Source of the DNA: Serratia silvae
GTDB taxonomy: Bacteria > Pseudomonadota > Gammaproteobacteria > Enterobacterales > Enterobacteriaceae
Assembly: GCF_023282985.1 (NCBI RefSeq)
Contig: NZ_JAGQDC010000002.1
Span: 186,001 to 250,000 of the forward strand
Length of the DNA: 64,000 nt
Direction of reading: 5' to 3'
Below are positions 57,783-64,000 of the stretch, one piece after another. The translations under genes were made by a program, and so were the position numbers. Numbering within the stretch: position 1 is the first letter of the stretch; every line of letters starts with the position of its first letter. The notes below the pieces were generated by a model that saw only the letters and a program-made list of their open reading frames with translations, searched no databases and was not told the origin of the DNA.

Positions 57783-58736
57783 CTATTTACCTAAGCCATT
57801 GAGAATGAATTGAAAGCTAGCCTCGGGCGTTCTTGGTTTTACTCTGTTTTTTTCTTTCAATAATGCTATCAATTTGGTGCTCAGACCATATTTTTTATCG
57901 ATAGAATCTAAAAGCATGACTGTTATTATGCCAGCACCAAAAACGACTCCAGCAACAACGATAATACTACCGATAGCAATAAAGGATGAAGTAAACACTA
58001 CTCCGGTAGCAAAGGATACTGCCGCAGCAATCGCTGTCTTGGCCATATCCATAGTTATATTCCCGATAAAGTCCGCTAGGGTATAATCATCTTTAAATAT
58101 ACTTTCTATAATTCGATAGCCAACAGAGAAAAGAATACAAAATCTTACACCCCTGACTATTCCGGCATTAATGCCTTGCTGTCCTATACCCATTGCTAAC
58201 ATTTGCGGATGGTTAGCAGCATATCGCGTTCCAGTTATAGTTCTTCTAAGCCCCGCATAGCCGGATATGTGAATAAGATTCACTCCATTCGCTCCCGGAA
58301 ACACCGTGGCAGTTATTCCTATTCTCTTGAATTCAATGATGACATCATATAACCCACGCGCATCATTTATATTTCCTGCATAAGTAGAAACAGGATCTGT
58401 CACTTTAAATACAGAAGATATGACATTCTTTGGTTCAAGGCCTCTGGAGAATGCATCGCCACGGCTGGTACTGTGTTGCTCAAAGCCCCGAGCGAACGCT
58501 TCACCACGGCCCAGACCTGGGTTTCCAGGGCGGCGAGAGTTGATGTCATCAATAATACCTTTTGCCTCAGCGATCGTGAGAACGACGTGATATTGCGTAT
58601 TATCGCTTAAGGCTTTCTCTAAGCCGATAGTATCAAGGAACTCATGCTGGGGTTTTAGCTGGTTGATCCCGACATTACCCTTCAGGAAGTCCCCCATGTA
58701 GCCTTCCCAACTTGGGTTGAAATTTTTATCTGACAT
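57783..58736 (-). CDS. Predicted pore-forming bacteriocin/effector, YafU-like C-terminus
   Basis: This is a 317-residue protein without a signal peptide. Residues 1-68 form an N-terminal domain, 69-102 a Gly/Arg-rich linker with a ten-residue repeat (RGEAFARGFE / RGDAFSRGLE), 103-200 a mixed central domain, and 225-276 a long hydrophobic hairpin. The segment DFIGNITMDMAKTAIAAAV...LLDSIDKKYGLSTKL matches my memory of E. coli YafU, a remnant of a colicin-like protein. Hydrophobic hairpin plus membrane immunity genes downstream suggest a pore-forming toxin (inference). GGAG lies seven bases before the ATG. No lysis gene, PAAR, VgrG or Hcp gene is nearby. GC content is low, pointing to transfer. 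Confidence 0.7.
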   Translation of the reverse strand: MSDKNFNPSWEGYMGDFLKGNVGINQLKPQHEFLDTIGLEKALSDNTQYHVVLTIAEAKGIIDDINSRRPGNPGLGRGEAFARGFEQHSTSRGDAFSRGLEPKNVISSVFKVTDPVSTYAGNINDARGLYDVIIEFKRIGITATVFPGANGVNLIHISGYAGLRRTITGTRYAANHPQMLAMGIGQQGINAGIVRGVRFCILFSVGYRIIESIFKDDYTLADFIGNITMDMAKTAIAAAVSFATGVVFTSSFIAIGSIIVVAGVVFGAGIITVMLLDSIDKKYGLSTKLIALLKEKNRVKPRTPEASFQFILNGLGK

Positions 58737-58880
58737 GATCTCACTCCATTGATAGTTCTAAGCTTTCCACTCCATGAAAAATAAACTCTAGCACTATTGG
58801 TAAGAATTGTGAATGAGTATAACTTAATGCGGCGTTCTGCTATTGTCTCAACCACATAATCAGCCCCCATAGGATCGCAG

Positions 58881-59135
58881 ATGGACTGCCGTGCCGACTG
58901 TGGTGCCTGCTGTATCGCACCTTCGATTTCCAGCCCGATCCCTGGTATGCCCAATGGCAAACCGGCCAATACCCGTTGCATCCATCTGGACCAGCAACTG
59001 CGCTGCGGAATATTTCATTCACCGCTGCGGCCCAAAGTTTGCGGCAGTTTGCAGGCCAGCCGCGAGATGTGCCACGACCGCCGTGATGAGGCGCTGATCT
59101 ATCTTGCTAAATTGGAGGCGGATACCGCACTTTGA
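58881..59135 (+). CDS. yeiW: YkgJ-type zinc/iron-chelating domain protein YeiW
   Basis: This 84-residue protein has the cysteine pattern CxxxCGACC and, after 21 residues, [13 protein letters not shown]...VCGSLQ..MC, the UPF0153 metal-binding motif. It is nearly identical in length to E. coli YeiW. AGGA lies six bases before the ATG. Its last 37 bases overlap the end of setB on the other strand. Confidence 0.93.
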   Translation: MDCRADCGACCIAPSISSPIPGMPNGKPANTRCIHLDQQLRCGIFHSPLRPKVCGSLQASREMCHDRRDEALIYLAKLEADTAL

Positions 59136-60310
59136 GTGTCCTTCAGCCGCCACATACATAGCACTGCACCCAGCACCATCGCCAACGCGAAGTAAAATAC
59201 CGCGTGATAACTCCACATTTCAGCCACGACTCCGGCGATCGAACCGGCAATAATCCAGCCAACGCGGGTGGTATTGGTAAACAGCGTGGTGGCCGCCCCG
59301 GCCTGGCCGGGCATCAAATCCTGGAAATAGAGCATACCAATCCCCGCCAACACCCCGATAAACAGCGCGTTCAGCAGCTGCAAAGCGATCAGTTGCCAGG
59401 TGCCGGTAATAAACAGTAGCCCGGCATAAAACAGCACCCCGGCAATCACCGCACAGCGCATCAGGAAACGCTTGCCAAAGCGTTGGGCCACCATGCCAGC
59501 GAGTAACATGGTCGGGATTTCCAGCCCGGCAGCGGTGCCCATCAATATTCCCGCCAATTTTTCCGGTAACTGTAATTCTTGCACCATATACAGCGGCATA
59601 TTGATCAAATACATGCTGTTGGCCGTCCACATTAACGTGCAGGCCATAAACAGCAATAACGTATCCCGGCGATTCTGGCGGGGGGCTTCCAGCGTCACCC
59701 CGCCGATGCTCTGCACTTTTGGCATGGAGGGCAACATCTTCCATACCAACGCTCCGCAGAGAATAAAGGCAGCAGCGGCGGCCAGATACATCACCTTAAA
59801 ACCAAACCCCAAGGCCAGCGCAAAGGCGATAGGTGGGCCAATCACCCAGGCCAGCGAAACCTGCGCACGCAGGATAGAACTGAACATCACCGTTCCCCGG
59901 CCGGTGTGCTCGGCATGTTCCCGTGCCAGGGCAAACATCTGCGGGTTGGCGGTCGAGCCAAAGCTGCTCAGCAGCACGCCGACGAACAGCAGCAGGTAAT
60001 AGTTACGGTTCCAGGCGAACAGCGCACAAGCCAAGGCACCTAACATACAGCAGAGAAAGATCAGTGATTTGCGATCGCCCCTCTTATCTGAGCGGCTGGC
60101 CAGAAACTGGCTGACCAAAATGCCGATCACCGCGCTACCGGTAAAGAACAGCCCGACCATCGTTGGCCGTACGTTCACTTCGGTGGAGAGGAACAGACTC
60201 AGCGTGGGCGTCTGTAGGGCACCAGCAATCCCGGTGAGAAAAGCCACGACCAGAAATGCTAACGAAGTTGAATCGGGCAAGCGTCGCGTTGCCGCAGTTG
60301 AAGTACGCAT
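59099..60310 (-). CDS. setB: Sugar efflux transporter SetB
   Basis: SetB exports lactose and glucose/analogues and belongs to the major facilitator superfamily (SET family). The 403-residue protein has 12 predicted helices with [31 protein letters not shown] between helices 2 and 3, and [12 protein letters not shown] near the C-terminus. Synteny with yeiW supports SetB over SetA. A LacI/Cra-type palindrome lies about 65 bases upstream. Confidence 0.93.
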   Translation of the reverse strand: MRTSTAATRRLPDSTSLAFLVVAFLTGIAGALQTPTLSLFLSTEVNVRPTMVGLFFTGSAVIGILVSQFLASRSDKRGDRKSLIFLCCMLGALACALFAWNRNYYLLLFVGVLLSSFGSTANPQMFALAREHAEHTGRGTVMFSSILRAQVSLAWVIGPPIAFALALGFGFKVMYLAAAAAFILCGALVWKMLPSMPKVQSIGGVTLEAPRQNRRDTLLLFMACTLMWTANSMYLINMPLYMVQELQLPEKLAGILMGTAAGLEIPTMLLAGMVAQRFGKRFLMRCAVIAGVLFYAGLLFITGTWQLIALQLLNALFIGVLAGIGMLYFQDLMPGQAGAATTLFTNTTRVGWIIAGSIAGVVAEMWSYHAVFYFALAMVLGAVLCMWRLKDTQSAVSASNLAR

Positions 60311-60372
60311 AAGCTGAATGAATAGCCAAAAAGAGAGGGGACGCGCGCATAATACGCTCGTTTAAAAAAAAC

Positions 60373-60386
60373 AAAAACCGGTTTCA
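60373..60386. promoter_or_regulatory. Possible LacI/Cra-family operator upstream of setB
   Basis: AAAACCGGTTTCA holds the perfect palindrome AAACCGGTTT (60375-60384), extended on the minus strand to TGAAACCGGTTTT. This pattern fits operators of the GalR/LacI family, including Cra half-sites (TGAAAC). The regulator is not identified. Confidence 0.4.
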
Positions 60387-60423
60387 ATCAAGGAAAGGGT
60401 AACTAGATTTTCTCTGTCGGCAG

Positions 60424-60456
60424 GAAAAGAGCAGGGCGATGTCACCATCACCCTGC
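60424..60456 (-). terminator. Rho-independent terminator of torZ
   Basis: On the minus strand GCAGGGTGATG pairs with CATCGCCCTGC (one wobble) across a 4-base loop and is followed by TCTTTTCC. It lies 16 bases after the torZ stop. Confidence 0.85.
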
Positions 60457-60471
60457 GCTGGTGGCTAGCGG

Positions 60472-62952
60472 TTAAGCGCCAGTAGGAACGTCGTGCGCGG
60501 TATTCTTCAGCACTTCGCCCTGATATTTCTCAATTTCCAATTGCGCCATCTGGCCGCAGTTGCCCTGTGCCAGGTTGGAGGAGCCAATATCGAAAGTCAG
60601 GCAGTTGACGTTGCCGTTCTTACAGATTGACCCCGGCGTTGACGGATCGGCCGGATCGTACCAGGCACCTTCGCTGATCCGCACCGCACCTGGGCGCACA
60701 TCTTCGCTGACAATAGCGCCAACCAGGATCTGCCCACGGTCGTTAAACGCCCGCACCAGGTCGCCGTTGGTAATGTTGCGCGATTTGGCATCCTCTGGAT
60801 GGATCAAGATCGCTTCACGGTCGGCCACCGCATACTTCTTACGCAGCGGCGTGTTGTCGAGCTGTGAGTGCAGGCGGTTGGTCGGGTGCGCGGTATTCAG
60901 TGACAGCGGGTATTTGGCTGCCTCTGGGCCACGGTACCATTCATGCGGCGGCATCCAGGTAGGAATACCTTTGCAATCCAGATACTCCATCTTCGAGATG
61001 GCATCGGAATAAATCTCAATCTTGCCGGATGGCGTCCCCAACGGATTAAGCAGCGGGTTTTCACGGTAATCGGCGAAACGTACCCACTGTTTGTTTTCCT
61101 GCGGGATCGGGAAACGAATGTAGTTGTTCGACTCCCAGAACATGTCAAACGGCGGCAGGGCAACGCGGGCGGCGCGGGCCTGCAACTTCATGTCGTCGTA
61201 CATGCCTTTCAGCCACTGGGTTTCGTCTTTGCCTTCGGTAAAGGCATCCAGCACGCCAAGCTTGGCGGCCAGCGCGGCGAAGATATCGAAGTCGTTGCGT
61301 GACTCATGCTGCGGCGGTACGCACTGATGCATCGGGAAGACGTACAGCTGCGAGTAGTCGCCGCCCATCTCCAGATCGTTGCGCTCATAGCTGGTGGTCG
61401 CAGGCAGCACGATATCCGCATGCTTGGCGGTGGCCGTCCAATACGGTTCGTTAACCACGATGGTTTCCGGCCGCTGCCAGGCTTTGACCAGATTGTTGGT
61501 GTCCTGATGCTGGTGGAAGGTATTACCACCGGCCACGTACACCATCTTCACGTCTGGGTAAGTGACATCGGTCCCATTGAAGTGAATGGTCTTGCCTGGG
61601 TTGGTCAGGCACTCGGCGATACGAGCCACCGGGATTGGCGTTGGTGAATTTTTCGGCGCATTCCCCGCAGAGATACCGGAGAGAATACCGCCTTTAGCCG
61701 TTGGGCTGCCGCCGGAAGAGTAGTGATAGCTAAAACCAAAACCGCCGCCTGGCAGGCCGATCTGGCCAAGCATGGCCGCCACGGTCACCAGTAACCAGTG
61801 CTGTTGCTCACCGTGATGTTGACGCTGGATCCCCCAGCCGCCCATGATCATGGTACGCTGTTTCGCCATATCGCGCGCCAACTGGCGAAGCACTTCAGCA
61901 TCGACGCCGCTGATATCGGCAGCCCACTCGGCTGTTTTCGGCGTACCGTCGGTTTCACCCAGCAGATAGGCCTGGAACTTGTCGAAGCCTACGGTGTAGG
62001 TTTTCAGGAAGTCCGGGTTATGCAGCTTTTCGGTCAACAGGGTATGGGCGATGCCGATCAGCATCGCGCTGTCGGTGTAAGGACGCGGAGCGATCCACTG
62101 TGCGCCGACATACTTGGCACTGTCGCTGTGCACCGGATCGATGCTGATGATGCGGGTGCCTTTCTTCTTCAGCGCCTCAAAGCCGGTCTGGCCGACGTGG
62201 TCGGGTACGTTCCAGCTGTTTTTCAACGTAACCATCGGGTTACAGCCCCACAGGATCACCAGTTGGCTGTTGTCGATGACGTTTGGCCAGGCGGTTTGCT
62301 GTTCGTAAACCTCCATGGAGCCCATCACGTGTGACATGATCACCTGTGCGGCACCGGTAGAGTAGTCACCGGCATAGCCAAGGAAGCCGCCGCTCAGGTT
62401 CATCAGGCGTTGCAGCAGGGTACGGCTGTTGTGTAGCATGCCCACGCTTTTCCAGCCGTAAGAACCGGCATAGATTGATTGCGGGCCGTGATCTTTCTGC
62501 AAACGGACGATTTCGTTACCGACCAGATCGATAGCCTTATCCCAGCTGACGCGCACCCATTCATCGTTGCCGCGCAGCTCGGTGCGGCTGCCAGGGCCGC
62601 CTTCCAACCAGCTTTTACGTACCATTGGGTACTTGATACGGTTCTCTGCATGGACCTGGTGGGGGGCCATGGTGATCAGATCGTTCGGGTAAGGATCGTC
62701 TTTGACCGGCAACACGCCGACCATTTTTCCGTCTTGCACGATGGCTTCAAATGCGCCCCAGTGCGCGCCGGTCAGGATACCTTTTTGCGCCTGGCGTAAG
62801 GCCACGAACTGTGGCAATGCCTGGCTGATGGCTTCCGCCAATGCTGATTTAGGCCACAGACCCGCAAATAGAGGCACGGCGGCCAGCGCGCTGGCACCGG
62901 TCAGGAAACGACGGCGGCTCATGGCCAATGGTTGTTGTTGGTACTTGCTCAT
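60472..62952 (-). CDS. torZ: Molybdopterin TMAO/S-oxide reductase, TorZ type
   Basis: This is the periplasmic terminal reductase of TMAO and biotin-sulfoxide respiration. The 826-residue protein has a twin-arginine signal SRRRFLTG at residues 12-19 and the molybdenum ligand S198 in AGDYSTGAAQ. GSYGWKSVGML, WGIQRQHHGEQ, FSYHYSSGG and LRKKYAVADRE are closer to TorZ than to TorA in my memory. It is preceded by a pentahaem cytochrome gene 12 bases upstream; no torD chaperone gene lies next to it, as in E. coli torYZ. Confidence 0.88.
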   Translation of the reverse strand: MSKYQQQPLAMSRRRFLTGASALAAVPLFAGLWPKSALAEAISQALPQFVALRQAQKGILTGAHWGAFEAIVQDGKMVGVLPVKDDPYPNDLITMAPHQVHAENRIKYPMVRKSWLEGGPGSRTELRGNDEWVRVSWDKAIDLVGNEIVRLQKDHGPQSIYAGSYGWKSVGMLHNSRTLLQRLMNLSGGFLGYAGDYSTGAAQVIMSHVMGSMEVYEQQTAWPNVIDNSQLVILWGCNPMVTLKNSWNVPDHVGQTGFEALKKKGTRIISIDPVHSDSAKYVGAQWIAPRPYTDSAMLIGIAHTLLTEKLHNPDFLKTYTVGFDKFQAYLLGETDGTPKTAEWAADISGVDAEVLRQLARDMAKQRTMIMGGWGIQRQHHGEQQHWLLVTVAAMLGQIGLPGGGFGFSYHYSSGGSPTAKGGILSGISAGNAPKNSPTPIPVARIAECLTNPGKTIHFNGTDVTYPDVKMVYVAGGNTFHQHQDTNNLVKAWQRPETIVVNEPYWTATAKHADIVLPATTSYERNDLEMGGDYSQLYVFPMHQCVPPQHESRNDFDIFAALAAKLGVLDAFTEGKDETQWLKGMYDDMKLQARAARVALPPFDMFWESNNYIRFPIPQENKQWVRFADYRENPLLNPLGTPSGKIEIYSDAISKMEYLDCKGIPTWMPPHEWYRGPEAAKYPLSLNTAHPTNRLHSQLDNTPLRKKYAVADREAILIHPEDAKSRNITNGDLVRAFNDRGQILVGAIVSEDVRPGAVRISEGAWYDPADPSTPGSICKNGNVNCLTFDIGSSNLAQGNCGQMAQLEIEKYQGEVLKNTAHDVPTGA

Positions 62953-62964
62953 TTCGCTTCTCCC

Positions 62965-64000
62965 TTAACTTTTGGCCGGTGTGGCAGGTTGCATATCGCT
63001 GGCATGTTTCTGAACGTACTGCGTCAGAACGCGCAGTTGTTCTTGCGACAGCGAGGTGCGAGGAGCCATACCTTTAATCACGCCGATCCACTGGTTGGCG
63101 TTGAAGCGATCAAGGGCGGTCAGGCCGTGGCAGCCGGTACAGTTGGCAGACATCATATCGGCGGTGTAACGCCAGATTTTCTGCTCATCGTCGATCAGTT
63201 GCTTACGTGGCAACCAGACCTGCAATGAAACCTGATGCCAGACCAGGCCGGTTTCGGCATCGGTCATGGTGCTGCCGGTTTTCAGCAGTTTGCGCGCGTC
63301 TTCGCCCAGCAGGACGCTGAGGATACGTTTACCTTGCGCGGCGTAGAACACTTCGCTGACGCCATCCTGTTGCCAGCCGCTGACGTCTACCAGCACCTTG
63401 TCACCTTCCTGTTTCACGACGTGAACTTCGGTTGAAGGCATCAGGTTACCGGCATTATGCGTATCGTCGGCTTTCAGGAAGAACGGTTCGGTGGCGATGG
63501 TGAACAGCGTGGTTGCTGTTGGTGAGGTTTCCGCCGCGGCTTTCGCCAGTTCGGCAGCACCGGCCTGTGCGGCACCGCTCATATCCGGCAGGATATGCGC
63601 TACGCCTTTATGGCAGTCGATACAGGTTTCGCCTTGCTTGATGGCTACCGGGTGCTGAATACGGGCTTCAGGACGTTGGGCGGTGATATCCATGGCATCG
63701 AAGCTATGGCAAGAGCGGCAGGTGGCCGAATCGCTTTCTTTCAACGTTTTCCAGACCGATTGCGCCATGGCCAGCTTATGGGCTTCGTATTTTTCTGGGG
63801 TGTCGATTTTGCCGGTCATTTCGCCGTAGATATCTTTCACCGCGCGGATCTTAGTCCACAGGTAATCGAGCGGCTCATGAGGGACGTGGCAATCGGCACA
63901 TTCGGCGCGGATCCCTTTGGCGTTCTGGAAGTGGACGCTACCTTGATATTCGGCCAGAGGTTGTTGCATGGTGTGGCAGGAGACACAGAAGGCGGTATCG
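62965..64000 (-). CDS. torY: Pentahaem c-type cytochrome TorY/TorC (partial, cut by window edge)
   Basis: This quinol-oxidising membrane cytochrome passes electrons to the TorZ reductase. About 345 codons are visible and the N-terminus lies beyond the window: reading upstream of the internal Met at 63969 gives in-frame DTAFCVSCHTM, so the gene continues. Haem motifs CVSCH, CADCH, CRSCH and CIDCH form the NapC-like tetrahaem part and a fifth CTGCH is near the C-terminus. KGIRAECADCHVP and CRSCHSFDAMDI favour TorY; the C-terminal part is less specific. Confidence 0.88.
   Translation of the reverse strand, partial: DTAFCVSCHTMQQPLAEYQGSVHFQNAKGIRAECADCHVPHEPLDYLWTKIRAVKDIYGEMTGKIDTPEKYEAHKLAMAQSVWKTLKESDSATCRSCHSFDAMDITAQRPEARIQHPVAIKQGETCIDCHKGVAHILPDMSGAAQAGAAELAKAAAETSPTATTLFTIATEPFFLKADDTHNAGNLMPSTEVHVVKQEGDKVLVDVSGWQQDGVSEVFYAAQGKRILSVLLGEDARKLLKTGSTMTDAETGLVWHQVSLQVWLPRKQLIDDEQKIWRYTADMMSANCTGCHGLTALDRFNANQWIGVIKGMAPRTSLSQEQLRVLTQYVQKHASDMQPATPAKS

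Overview
The window is chromosomal DNA of an enterobacterium of the order Enterobacterales, most likely Serratia (Yersiniaceae). The genus is inferred from gene content and codon style; I could not run a database search. From about 31.1 kb to 60.3 kb the gene order is the one I know from E. coli K-12: proL, yejM, yejL, yejK, rplY, radD, rsuA, bcr, yejG, yejFEBA, pdeN (rtn), mepS (spr), lpxT (yeiU), yeiR, yeiQ, yeiP, yeiW, setB. Everything that departs from that order is accessory.

Layout. (1) 0.3-12.1 kb, plus strand: a complete type II secretion operon gspC to gspO in tightly overlapping genes. (2) 12.2-27.3 kb, minus strand: an 18-gene aryl polyene (APE) locus. It encodes a lipoprotein, a methyltransferase, a type II fatty-acid-synthase-like set of ketosynthases, ketoreductase, dehydratases and carrier proteins, an aryl-acid ligase, a glycosyltransferase/acyltransferase fusion, a thioesterase, and LolA-like and MMPL export proteins. 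The two systems converge on one hairpin. (3) 27.6-31.2 kb: a low-GC scrap-heap between tRNA-Thr(UGU) and tRNA-Pro(GGG). It holds a LexA-box DinI-like gene, two unknown small proteins, a half tRNA, a broken phage adenine methylase and a broken phage spanin cassette. (4) 31.3-50.2 kb: conserved housekeeping genes for envelope lipid homeostasis (yejM, lpxT), peptidoglycan (mepS), ribosome (rplY, rsuA), DNA (yejK, radD), efflux (bcr), peptide/microcin uptake (yejABEF), c-di-GMP turnover (pdeN) and a metal GTPase (yeiR). (5) 50.5-51.5 kb: a tandem pair of very small secreted fimbrial-like proteins inserted between yeiR and yeiQ. (6) 51.5-54.5 kb: yeiQ, a fructuronate-reductase family enzyme, divergent from uxuA (mannonate dehydratase), with UxuR/ExuR-like dyads between them. 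(7) 54.6-56.5 kb: yeiP and an Mtr-type tryptophan permease with a TrpR-like operator. (8) 56.7-58.7 kb: a hairpin repeat followed by an AT-rich predicted pore-forming toxin gene and two membrane immunity paralogues, the second of which has lost its start codon. (9) 58.9-64 kb: yeiW and setB (overlapping 3' ends), and a torYZ-type TMAO/S-oxide respiratory pair cut by the window edge.

Best candidate for something little described: the toxin/immunity module at 56962-58736. The toxin C-terminus resembles, from memory, the E. coli YafU remnant, and the downstream immunity copy is full length except that GTA stands where ATG is expected. The paired mini-fimbrial proteins come next.
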